Below, piece by piece: positions 1 through 11,413 of a stretch of 64,000 nucleotides of DNA. The stretch is from positions 9,256,013-9,320,012 of the forward strand of contig CM042565.1 of the NCBI GenBank assembly GCA_023630585.1, given 5' to 3'. Position 1 is the first letter of the stretch. Every line of letters starts with the position of its first letter. The notes under the pieces were generated by a model. It did no database searches, had not been told where the DNA came from, and was given only the letters and a program-made list of their open reading frames with translations. A program made the position numbers and the translations under genes. Origin of the DNA: Cranoglanis bouderius (Eukaryota; Chordata; Actinopteri; Siluriformes; Cranoglanididae).

Positions 1-579
1 TGCAAGATGTTTGAGGGTTTTCTTGCATGTACTGCCCCACAACAAACACATTTCAATGGGATTCAAATCCGAGCTTTTCCGTAACCCTCCATTTCTTCTT
101 TCTGAGCCATTTCTTGGTGGATTTGTTAGTGTGCTTAGGGTCATTATCCTGTTGAAAGGTCCACTTTCGGTTCAACTTCAACTTTCAGACAGATGGCCTT
201 ACATTATCTTCAGGCACTCTTTTGGGGTTCTTGGAGACTCCTTTTTGCATCAGACGGCCTGCTCTTGGGCATCCACAACCTTTTTCTAAAGGCCTTACAG
301 AACTTTTTAGATCTTGGCATGATGATACCACACACCTCAATAACAAAGGGAACACCAGACACTAGATGTGAGAGGGGTATAAATAAGACAGGTTCCACCT
401 GCACTTCCTAATCACGGGCACCCAGTCTTTAACGCCTGATTCTAATTTTATGGATTTGAAGGTGTGATAAACGTAGGGGTGTACTTACTTTTTTCATGTG
501 GCTGATCTGTTTTTTGTTCATTTAAATTGTGAAAATTACAATTTCCATGGGGTGTACTTAGTTTTTCACATGACTGTAT
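1..579 (-). mobile_element. Tc1/mariner-like remnant, 3' part with terminal repeat
   Basis: The minus strand carries a decayed transposase region recognisable from the antisense landmarks ttcaatgggattcaaatc and gggtcattatcctgttgaaa, typical of fish Tc1 elements. Near 465-579 two tandem motifs (gggtgtacttactttttcat, then ggtgtacttagtttttcaca) look like the inner and outer direct repeats of an IR/DR terminus. The other end is outside the window. The frame is broken, so it cannot be active. Confidence 0.7.
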
Positions 580-727
580 ACTGCAATCTGATACGGGTAT
601 GTCCAAGAAAATGGAATTGCCATGTGTGCCTGTGTCTTCAATAATCCTAAAGATGTGTGGACACAAGGGTCCTGAAGAACATCTCATAACTTCAGACAAG
701 CTTTTTCTGAGTCTAGGGAGCAGTGAA

Positions 728-870
728 TGATTAAGGCTTTGGGCAACATATCGGAAGGTCATGAGTTCAAGCCCTGACACCGCCAAGCTTCCACTGTAGG
801 GCCCTTGATCAAGGCCCCTAACCCTCTCTGCTCCAGTTGACAATAAAGGCTACTTTCTTCCTTCTACTGC
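728..870 (+). mobile_element. tRNA-derived SINE fragment
   Basis: The phrase gagttcaagccctgacaccg resembles a RNA polymerase III B box followed by the common fish SINE body gggcccttgatcaaggcccc and taaccctctctgctcc. Only about 140 bp is present, without a clear tail. Confidence 0.6.
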
Positions 871-1036
871 TATGACTCATGTAGACTACTGGAGAGAGTT
901 TACACATACACACAGAGGTGTATACCAGAAAAAATTAAATGAAAGTAAATATTGTGATCCAGACTACATGGACAACTGACGAATTTGCCTTACAACCATG
1001 ATGAGGAAATGCCTTTAGTGGACTCTATGCTTTCAC

Positions 1037-1330
1037 ATTAACCCAGTTGTCAGGAGATCATGGGTTTGAATCCTGACGATGCCACAGCCACCTATGGCTG
1101 GGAGTCCAAGAGAGGAAAATTGGCCGTGCTCTCACGGTGGGAGGGATAACGTACTCTTTCTCTCTTCATCAGTCAGTGATGCTGGCCAATCATGGGCATC
1201 TGTGAGCTCATGTATGAGGAAGAGGGTAAACAGCGCTTTACTCTGAGTGTGTTCAGCTACCCTGTGACGCAGCATGAGCAGCAGTTCGAAAAGATACGGT
1301 AGCTGGCTTCACATTAGCCTTCACTCTCCC
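1037..1330 (+). mobile_element. tRNA-derived SINE, copy 1 of a local family
   Basis: It has a B-box-like gggtttgaatcc, then gatgccacagccacctatgg, a body with gggcatctgtgagctcatgt, and cagcatgagcagcagttc. The same order of landmarks recurs at 26768-27175 on the plus strand and 21170-21365 on the minus strand, showing a dispersed family. Confidence 0.65.
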
Positions 1331-1893
1331 TAGTTGCTATCTCTCCTGTGAGAATGTAGAGCTGGTTAGGGGTGGGTGACCAAAAATGTCTGAAGGGTCT
1401 TGCTGTCACTGCAGTGAAAATGTTCTTGCAAAAAAAATGTATGGCCACGACATGGTGACTGACAAGTGCAGTGCCGAATAGGCACTATAATATAATCAAT
1501 ATCAAGATAGAATAACATCATGGTGTACTTTTCTAAGTATTGTCATTATCAACTGGTTTTGTGCTGCCGCCAGACTGGATGTGTGGACCTCTTGATTATT
1601 CACAGTAGTTGTTTTTTGTCATTATATTGTCGTTATATTATTAATATTGTCAGTATATTTCAGTTTGCATGACTTTTCAAAAATGGAAATTCTCAACGTG
1701 TGATGTCAAGTCAAAAGATCCTTTCAGTATTCATTTTCATTCACATTTCCATTCACAACAATTTTGAAAATATTGGATAACAGTGTAGATCATCCACCAC
1801 AATTTACACACACACACAGTGTACATAAATTCACTCCCACTACCAGACAGATATGTATGTATTAGTTACAGATTGAATGACGTGAGTGCGCGG

Positions 1894-2165
1894 GCATGTT
1901 TTTATATCTTGTTGGGGACCAAATGATTTATTTTTGAATTTTTTTTTTTTAAACATAGAAACACTAGGTCAAAACATATTTCTATGGAGACAAGCAAAAT
2001 AGGTTTTTAACAATAACTGTTTTTAAACTGCATTTAAGTTTTTTAAACTGAGGTCAAGGTTAGGGATAGATTTAGGTGTAGCATAACATTAATTAGATGC
2101 ATTAATATTTATGTCAAAAGGAATGTCCTCACACGACTACTAAAACAAGAGTGTGTGTTTGGGTT
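1894..2165 (+). repeat. interspersed repeat adjoining a GT tract, copy 1
   Basis: It starts gcatgtttttatatcttgtt and ggggaccaaatg, passes acattaattagatgcattaa, and ends ctaaaacaagagtgtgtg. The same sequence occurs at 17581-17880 (plus) and 56790-57062 (minus), each time running into GT/CA repeats. Confidence 0.6.
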
Positions 2166-3530
2166 CGGTGGGGGTAGGGGTTGTATGGGAGCTGGCAGAG
2201 ATGAAGGTGTTGTCAGCACCGTCAGCTTAAATGCCTCTGTCTCTTTATCAAACCCTGACATAATCTTGTTGCTAAGCACAGATAAAAAAAAACACAAAAA
2301 ACAAATATACAGTCACTAACCCAGCACAAAAGCAAAAGTGAAGAATACCACATTTCGCATCCCAGGGAGTACAAAAACAGAGAATTTGAATGAAAAATTG
2401 ATGTGGAAAAGAAAAAAGGAGTTGTGGGAATTCCAAAAGGCATACAAATCGGTTACTAAAACAAGGAAGGGAAATCAAATGGCAAAACAAATGGCAACCG
2501 GGTGGAAAAAATCAAGCCACACATACACGTATGTTTGTCTGACTTGTCTGCTGCCCACCTCCTGTGTTCCTGCTCGGGATCATTTGCAGGCATGCGCCAC
2601 TTTCAATGGAACCTTTGGCACACGTGGGTCTTGGGCTAAGCAGGGGGTACTGGAAACCGCCACGGATATTTTTGAAAAGCGCAAGTTAGCATATAAATCA
2701 ATTTGCAAGTTAGTTTCCAGCCGGTCCTTGCTTTGGGGTAACAGTGGAAGTCCACAGTGGAACTTTCCCCTGGCTCTTTCACACACGGAAAACTTGTCCA
2801 TTACAGGCCCCAAGGAGCCGCTGGGGGATTTCTGTTGGTCCAGCAGACATGGAAAGCTGGGAGAAGTGTTTTCTTTTATTTTCACTCCTTTGGAACAGTT
2901 GTTTGATCGTTTTATTAATGTTTCAGTGTTTCATTTACCCTCTGTCAGGTTTGATGAATGTGTGTGTGTAGATGAATGTAGTCTTACAAGTCAAATCATA
3001 CCAGATTCTCTGGACAACAGGGACCATACATGTCCGACTGACCATCAGGTCCTTTTTGACGCTATGTGTGGGCAAGAATAGTCTACTTTCACACAAAGAG
3101 GCCATTTGACTGACATTGCAGATAACCGGCCACAAATCTTCACAAATATGCCACTAACTGCTCCAAGCAAAACTCCAGGATAACTTCACAGCAGGATGGT
3201 GCAAGCTTTTTTCATTCCAGATACTATATCTTGCTCCAAGAAGCTCATTGTGTTACAGTATTCAAAAGGTTGTTTCCTCATAGAAAGAAAAAGTATGTGT
3301 AGAAGTTCAAATAGTTAGTCAGATTCCAACCTTTTCGAATTTTAGGGTTGTGGTCACCTGATTGTACTCTTCATGAATTGGCATGCTTCATTGGAGAAGC
3401 GCCTGAGGCTAGGATGAATAAGACCAGACTGAATGAGGCCTTATATAGCTTCATAATCTTATCTATCTATCTATCTATCTATATACATACATACATACAT
3501 ACATACATACATACATACATACAGTATAGA
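2166..3530. other. intron 5 stretch, no supported gene; TATC and CATA microsatellites at 3458-3522
   Basis: A 247-codon open frame (2338-3081, plus) lies here but has no recognisable domain, start context or splice support. The stretch ends in two adjacent tetranucleotide arrays. Confidence 0.5.
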
Positions 3531-3532
3531 TG

Positions 3533-3720
3533 AGAGATTGCGCAGAATGGCGCAATAAACATCTAGTGAGTGGCAGTTCTGAGAATGGCCATACTGACAG
3601 GAAGGCTGCAGTAACACTAATACACACTTTTTTATGACTGTGGTGAGCAGAAAAGCATCTCCGAATGCAGAACACTTCTCAGCTTGAAGTGGATGACCTG
3701 CAACAGTAGAAGATTACAAT
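3533..3720 (-). repeat. dispersed repeat fragment, family shared with 41320 and 49690
   Basis: On the minus strand it reads ttctgcattcggagatgctt, actgcagccttcctgtcag, tggccattctcagaactgcc and actcactagatgtttattg. This matches the order of landmarks at 41320-41575. Family name not assigned. Confidence 0.6.
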
Positions 3721-5520
3721 GGATTTCACTCCTGTTAGCCAAGAGGGTGGGGGGGAATGTTGTCTTTTCTTTATATGTGTATGTAACCCGAGTGTACTTT
3801 ACCTTCTTCTAGATCTCGTTTCCACCGTTTGCAAAAAATCTGAACATGTCTCAGCCTCTGCATTTGACATCATGCCTTTGCAATAAACTTTTGCATGCCG
3901 TATTATAATGACTGTGCTTCCTTGGCTCGCTCTCTATTGTTCTAACTCGATGCAAAAGTCCTCTAACTGGAGCTGGTCACATTAGCATTTAAATGGGCTC
4001 TGAAGCCATTCGTGGTGGCTGGCAGGCTGGTGGGAGGAAGGCCAGGGGCAGTTGAAAATGAAAATGTGGCAAGATATCATAACACGAGTTGAAGACATTT
4101 ACAGAGACTGGAATGGCTGAGAGAATGTGGGAAATTATTTGAGGGATGGACTAGGCCTGTGTTTTCACCCGTTCTGCTCACTTACACCCACCTAGACCAG
4201 CCGCCGACTGCATCCTGAACATGTTGAAGCAGGACTGAGGAGGGGTGATGGACATATGTGGGTGAGGACAGAGAAAGAGAGTAGGGTGATAAGGTACCAT
4301 TTGAAGAGAAGGGGTGGTTTGTGTAACAGTGGCATTACACAAGACTTTGACATGGAGCATTACGAGTAGGAGTGAGATGTATTGAGTGGGAGAGGAGGTC
4401 GAGTCAGGCATGTTGTGCTATGTCTCGGCGAAGAGCTGGCATTCGAGTTGGTTCTTTCATCAAGGCATTTTAAGTCTCACTTTGCTATTACTTCAAGAGC
4501 AATCGAGTCTTCCATCCTCCACTGAGCACATGGAATACCACCCGTCTGGCACAGATCCCGAGTTTCCCCACAATTCCAGCTTTCTACTCCGCATCAATGA
4601 TGCATGATTCCTCAGTCCATCTCCTTTGCTTATTTGCACAGTTTGCCCAAAAATGGTGATCAGAAAAACCCACCCAGGTCCGCACCCTCGCATGTCTCAG
4701 TTCAGGTGTTTAAACGTCTGTAAGATTCAGTGCACTCTATTTGTAGCGAAGCATCTGTTCCATCACTAGGCCTGACCCGGCGTCAGCACAAGATCGGAAC
4801 ACACGTTGGACACGCCTAGTCACAAGGCTACGCATCATTAATATGTTTCCATATATATCAGAGAAAGTGCTTTTCAGCAAGCTGACTGTCAAACATATGA
4901 AGGAAGGTTATCACGAGGTTAATTTGCTGCTTATGGATTCTGAGATCTTTTCAGCATGAGGGATTAAATGTAGAAAACTTGTTACCGGAAGAGTGCTGAA
5001 GCAGGATGTGAGATAAGCGGGCTTATCTTGACAGATATAATTATACATAAAGAGAACCTAGCCCTAGTCAGCACTCGTACTAGGAGACACTTTGTAGATG
5101 TAGACAAGGGAGGTTGGTGGTAGTTTTTGAATCTGATGTAAAACTTTCTGATTTTAATACCACTTGTTAGTGAAGGTCTGTTTGAAAAAGATATTGACCA
5201 TGTTTGTTCCCAGACAGCAGTGTTCATGACCTTTATCTCTTTATCTCTTGCCCCCCCTCCTCCACGATGTAGCACTCAAGCACATTATTGATCTTATAAA
5301 GTGTCTGAGTTTATATCAGCTTGGAATCGAACAGCTAGGGCCGTCTACATGTTCGTTACATGTCTGGAGTGTTGTTTTGTCTCTGGACTTGTGTGCTTTG
5401 CACCAGCCACTGCTTTGCTTTGCTGTTACTGAGTCTGTTTCCAGAGAACATTAGTAATGTTTATATCTAAAGATTGGTCGTAAAAACATTCTCTTCTCTC
5501 GCTGGTGATTTAATTCTCCT
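3721..5520. other. intron 5, nothing recognised
   Basis: Both strands show only short open frames with no family resemblance, no tandem arrays, and no exon resembling the SERCA exon 5 segment that should precede residue 155. Confidence 0.5.
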
Positions 5521-6440
5521 TATACACCAGCACTGCTGATTTGTTGAATTTGTTTCGTCAGATGTGTGTATAACAGCAGCTCTGATGATAGTTCCGGCCA
5601 TAATTCAAATCACAGGTTTATATTAACGGGCTTGTTCTAATACATTAGCGTTTCTATAGTAACAACTCATTCACAGGGATTTGTATAGCGAATACACACA
5701 TGATATAAGCCTTAGTGGTTGGTATGATAATGGATGATATGGTAAAGGTTTCAGGTCAGAGGATTTTGCACTTTCCTGTTTCTTGATAACATGAGCTGTT
5801 TTTTTGTTGTTGTTTTTTTTTTTGTTTGTTTGTTTTGTCTTTTGGTCTTATTAAAAAAGTAGGGAAAAGAGAAGCTGGTGAGGGAACAATAGGTAGGTGG
5901 AATAGTGGATTTTTTTGTATTCCTTACTTATACAAATAACCTGGAAGATATGTAGAACATGAGTATAAAAAAAAAACAACAACAGAGGGATTAAGCCTTG
6001 GCCTTAGCAAAAATATATATTACGTTTCTAAGAAACCCCTTTTGGGAAAACTGACTTCCAGTCTGGAATGCTTGTTTGCGTTTGGATGGGCCTCCTGTCA
6101 GTGATTTTATAGACATTTCACTCTATTGGCCACTGTAGATCCTGGGAGTGGAGTAGAGCTTTTTGAACATGGGCAGGAATCATTTAAATTTTGAACCCAT
6201 CTACCTTGTGGGGGGAAAAAAGACTAATCTTACCTAATGCACCTTTAACTGGTTAAAAGTACAAATCCTTGTTAATTAACACATCGTAAATGATGGCAAA
6301 ATACTGTGGTATGTGAGGAATAAAACACTTTGGGATGTGATGTTCTAGGAAGATAACTAAGGTTGGTAACTTTGGTATCTTGCATCACACCACACCGATG
6401 ATTATTATTTTCCTGTAACAGCATTTGTTGTGTATTTTAA
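5521..6440 (+). repeat. about 0.9 kb non-coding interspersed repeat, copy A
   Basis: Landmarks in order are accagcactgctgat, tataacagcagctctgatga, tcacaggtttatattaacgg, gcgtttctatagtaacaact, gagaagctggtgagggaaca, ggcaaaatactgtggtatgt, gaataaaacactttgggatg and tgcatcacaccacaccgatg. The same order appears at 13045-14200, 47880-48545 and 54880-55540, and inverted at 33745-34005. It is non-coding. It resembles repeats I associate with catfish genomes. Confidence 0.6.
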
Positions 6441-6575
6441 TCCTTACCAATATCATATGAACCATTAAACAGCTCTGACATTTTTTTTTTTTTTTTTTTT
6501 TGTGAACAGAATAGTAAGTCCCAAGAAGGCTGTAGTCTCTGATATATGTACTGTATATATTTATTATTTCTCCAG

Positions 6576-6656
6576 TTGGGGACAAGGTGCCTGCTGATAT
6601 CCGAATCGTCTCTATAAAATCCACTACTCTCCGAGTGGACCAGTCCATCCTCACAG
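6576..6656 (+). CDS. atp2a3: atp2a3 exon 6 (residues 155-182)
   Basis: The 81 bp exon encodes VGDKVPADIRI through SILTG, which is the actuator-domain strand leading into the TGES dephosphorylation loop. It follows tttctccag and ends before gtactg. The first base of its first codon comes from the upstream exon, so the reading frame enters from outside the window. The last G is completed by exon 7. Confidence 0.95.
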
Positions 6657-9600
6657 GTACTGTGCTAGAAACAGATTAATGCTGCCTCTTATATATGACC
6701 TGGTTTACATTTTTGTTGTTTGGTTTGTTCTAAATGTACAGATGACCACCAGTGTTCAGTGTGTGTATGTGTGTGTCTGTGTGTGTTTTTAACAGGCGAG
6801 TCGGTATCTGTTATCAAACACACTGACCCAGTGCCTGATCCACGAGCTGTTAATCAAGATAAGAAGAACATGTTGTTTTCCGTAAGCACTTCCTTCCTGT
6901 TGTATGTGCATGCATGCAATCATGCATGTGTGTGTTTGTACATGTCTGTGAGTGTGGACAAAAATCATGCAAATGCTCCAGATTTTTAAGCATGCAGCAT
7001 TATTTAAACACTTTTTTTTTTTTTTTTTAAGTCAGCGTGTATTTTTCTGCATGCATTTTCATTTATAAGACTTTTTTTCCCCCGTAAAACTCTCATGTCT
7101 AGCATAATACAACCATATTTCATAATACTCACTCTCTTTCCATCTTTCCATCTCATTTCTGTTTGCAAAAAAGAAAAAAACATTAGGATGTCATATAAAT
7201 ATAAGACTTAAGTGTTCCTTCTTGCTCCTGCTATACTGGTCCTGTCAGCAGCACATTTTTTCCATTCTCAGTTCACTTACATTCTATTTAGATTATTTAT
7301 AGTTGAGGGCACACCTTTGAAGCGCTTTAATCACTTGAAGCCACAGAATCACTTTGAGTACGCCTCTGTTTAGTTTAGCAAATTGCACTTGTGGTATATG
7401 CTTTTTAGAGTAGGCTTTTATGCATTTTCCAACACATCATCCCTTTAATAAATGTGGTCCACTGGGGGAAAAAATGTCTAACAGCATTACGGCCAATGAA
7501 GTTTCCAGGCTGCATGAAGTGAAATAAGTGTACGAAATGTTTGAAATGGCTGCCATTTCCCTACCAACCTATAAAGACAGTTTGACAGAGAGTGTATGTA
7601 TGGTAGAAGAAGCTATTTTTTATGTTTTTGAGCTGTATGAGTGTGTGTTTGGGTCTGTAGAATGGAAAAAAGAATCAGTTCTGAGTCGGTCTTTTAAGCC
7701 ATGTGAGCATTTCCGTACATCTGTGTCCGTTCTCTTTCAGGGCACCAACATCGCTGCAGGCCGAGCCATCGGTGTAGTGGTCTGCACTGGCGTCTCCACC
7801 GAGATCGGAAAGATCCGTAACCAGATGGTGAGCACGGAGCAAGAGAAGACGCCGCTGCAGCAGAAGCTGGACGAGTTCGGCCAGCAGCTCTCCAAAGTCA
7901 TCTCGCTCATCTGCATCGCAGTTTGGCTCATCAACATCGGCCACTTCAGCGACCCCGTGCACGGCGGCTCCTGGTTCCGCGGCGCCATCTACTACTTCAA
8001 GATTGCGGTGGCCCTGGCCGTGGCCGCCATCCCTGAGGGTCTTCCCGCCGTCATCACCACATGCCTGGCTCTGGGCACGCGCCGCATGGCCAAGAAGAAC
8101 GCCATCGTGCGCTCACTGCCCTCTGTGGAGACGCTGGGCTGCACCTCGGTCATCTGCTCTGACAAGACAGGAACCCTTACGACCAATCAGATGTCTGTGT
8201 GTAGGGTGAGTTAAGACTTCTTGTTAAGGCTAAAGATAGGACTAGCACAGATTCAGTAGTCTGCTTTTCAGAAAGGAAAGTGTTCAGCTCAGGAAACAAC
8301 GTACCTCGAACTACGTTAACATGAACGGGACAAAAACAAAACTAAACTACGTGAGCCTATGTTGGCCTTTTCCCTAAGGAGACCGAATACACTTCAGAGC
8401 AACATATTATTCTGAAAACACAATACTGCAGGTCTTGCACTGTGCAAATAATTTTACTCGGTAGCTCTAGTTTTATATCCGATTCTTTCTTACTGTCCTT
8501 GCTTAATTTCACCTTCATATAGTCCACGCTGGCCAAGCTGCTGTATTTGTTTTGTTTGACATCCCACCTCTAAGACCTCTCCCCCTGCTCTCAGTTGTGT
8601 TTCTATCAGCACTCTTGTTATTTTTGGAGCACTGGCAGGTTGCTCTTACAGGCCTTGGCAACTCCCAACCTGGCTGCATGAGCTTTGACGCATTGCCAGT
8701 GTCAGTGAGACGCTGTGTGTACACCTGGATGATGCAACACTAACAGTGTTCAGGGTCGACACTGTCTGTGGTCTGTATTTATAAAGGAAAATCAACTTGC
8801 TGGCAAAAAAAAAGCAAGAAAGATATACAAGAAAAAAACGGAAGGGACGGGTGTACGGTTGCAACAATTTATCAGCAAACTCAATCCAGTAATACAAATA
8901 GTTGGTAACGAATTTCATAATTGATTAGTTATTCTATGAAGATTGTTTTTAATCTGTGTTGGGGGTCCAGTCATCAAGTTGCCATCCCACTTCTGGTTCA
9001 CATCGAAGGTGCTGGGAGTCGATCTCAAATGAGTCTAATCCCTGATTCCAGGCATTGAAAACTAAGGGGGCGTTCACAATGGCAGTTTAGTCCGAAACGG
9101 AGCACGGTTTGCGTGAAAATTTGGTAACGTGAAAGCTGTCATGAGGGCCATGAAAGGACCATGAAAACCACCTAAGAGTCAGTCCCAAACTTTGGAGTCG
9201 ATTCTAAACACCCAAAAAAAAGATTCACATTGCCCAAACACAGCAAGCAAAATCAATTTAGCATTTGAATGTTGGAGTAAATGTGATCCAGTTAAACAAA
9301 TCAGGCTTTGAAAAGCATGTAAGACAAAAGTTTGAGTCCTTTTTCTATAACTGCAGAAAAGCATTTGGAAAGTGTCCAGAAGTCTGTGACAAAAAAAAGT
9401 GGTCTCATGTCATGACACAGAAATATTTTATATATGTCAGCAATGTTGTATTGTAGCTACTGGCCTGTAATTTGATTACACTTATTTAAATGTTCTGTAT
9501 TAGCTTATTAATTAGCCAAGTATTAGCTTATTAAGATCCTGGAAATAATTTTTTTTTTTTTTTTTTTTAATTTGGTGTTTAATATTTATATTTGTAAAAT

Positions 9601-11242
9601 GATACAACTAATTGAATTATTGAAGGAAAAAAAAAAAAATCAATAGGCTAATCAATTATCAAAATAATTGTTAGTTGCAGCCCTAAAATGCAGTCCCTAC
9701 AGGATTTCGTGGTATTACTTTTTAATTAATTTTAAAAAACAATTTTTTGGATGAAAAATGCAATTTGCGATGCAACTTTTTTTGTGTTTTTGTGGAAAAC
9801 TACTCGAACATTGCAATTGCCCAAAATTGTTCTGCACGGTCTTTCGCAGTGATGTTTGTTTGTAAATGAGACCTTTTAGCTGTACTCATGTTTGACGCAC
9901 GTGAATCGAAGAGGGCTTTGGCTGAATGCGTGTTGTGATGACGTCACATGACACATTTTGTCCCAAATCTGCGGTGATTTTGAAAAATTACCTTACCGGC
10001 GACGAATACTGCGGAGTTTGCTTGATTTTTGCGTTAATTAATCGCGAAATCCTGGAGGGACTGATAAGGGTAAAAAAAAAAAAAAAATTTTTTAAAGAGT
10101 GTTCTAAAAACATTATAAAGATTATAAAAACATAAACTTGAGCATGAGACGGAGTGTTCGGTGCTGTACAGTATTCTTTTGATTAAACACTGGAAACTTT
10201 CTTTTGTCACACCCACTGGCATACAATGCTTTTAATTCTCAACATAAACCCTTTATAAGGTTCCCTTCAGTAAACACATGAGCAGTGATGCTATGCAACA
10301 GCAGATTGGGATGTTTACAATGTATTCTTCAAGATAAATGATTCCCATCTACTGTGAACACACCTGTGATACATTGTGCTCTAATATCAGATTACTTTAG
10401 TGTAAAAAGCCCACCTAATAATCGGGTGATTAAGCATATGCAGACCATTACTCCGTTATCTCTCACTTTTCTTCATACAGCCGGGTAGAGGAGAAACGAT
10501 CGGCCTTTGGATCGAAGCTCGAAGAAGGATCGCATTATGTGCAATTTGCAAACACAAAAACTCCCCACCTGACTCACAGCCGGTAACCTCAAATCAATAG
10601 TGCTTCCAGTCAAGCAGGAATGATTACACGAAGTATAGATTCTGAATAGAAGTGTTTTTTTCTAGTGTTACTCTTCAACTTGGTTAACATGAACAGTTCT
10701 GGATTTAAAAAGTTGTAATGCTACATCTCGGTAGTGAAAATGTGATTAAATAAATAGTTATAACGAATCATATTATTGTCTGATCCAGAATACATGCAAA
10801 GGTATTGCTTGAATTCTTTTTTTTTTTTCCCTTTTTCTCTCAGTCCTCAGATTGTATTCTTGTAACCACACTCATTGAACCAAAACACACTTCCAGTTTG
10901 TACCAGCTGCTCCTGATCCGTCATAAACACACTTTTTTTTTTTTCTCGGTTTTTATCTGAAAGGCAGAATTGAGAAAAAGTTCTGAGAATAAGGGCCTTG
11001 TTTTCTTTCCTTTTCGCCCCTCCTTTTCCCTCATTTATCAGCTCCCCACACACACCCTCGTGTCACTCCCAGCTTATGTGACCTTTATGATTTCAATCGG
11101 AAAACTGCAATTGATTTTTGTTTTTGTTTTGTTTTTTTGTTTTTTTTAGTCACGTTGTTCCTTGTCACTGTTTCCAGCTGGATGAATGCTCACTGTAGAG
11201 TAGCCTTTCCAGCTTTTTTTCTTTGTTGTTATGGAAAGAAAG

Positions 11243-11306
<64 letters not shown>

Positions 11307-11382
11307 TGCAGGTGTGTTCATGCATTGTACTTATTCATGCATGAGGGAATGCCGTCTGCTTGCCGTAATGCCCTGTGTGTGT

Positions 11383-11413
<31 letters not shown>

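Noticed and set aside
1..6575. Search for exons 1-5 of the pump gene
   Set aside because: No stretch matched the expected segment ending KARDIVPGDIVEVA or any earlier SERCA segment, so these exons are taken to lie upstream of the window.
7675..7988. Minus-strand frames opposite exon 8
   Set aside because: They are antisense shadows of the GC-rich pump exon, with no family resemblance.
7528..8214. 228-codon frame starting MYEMFEMAAIS
   Set aside because: Only the part from 7741 is coding (exon 8). The upstream part is intron sequence in frame by chance before a strong acceptor.
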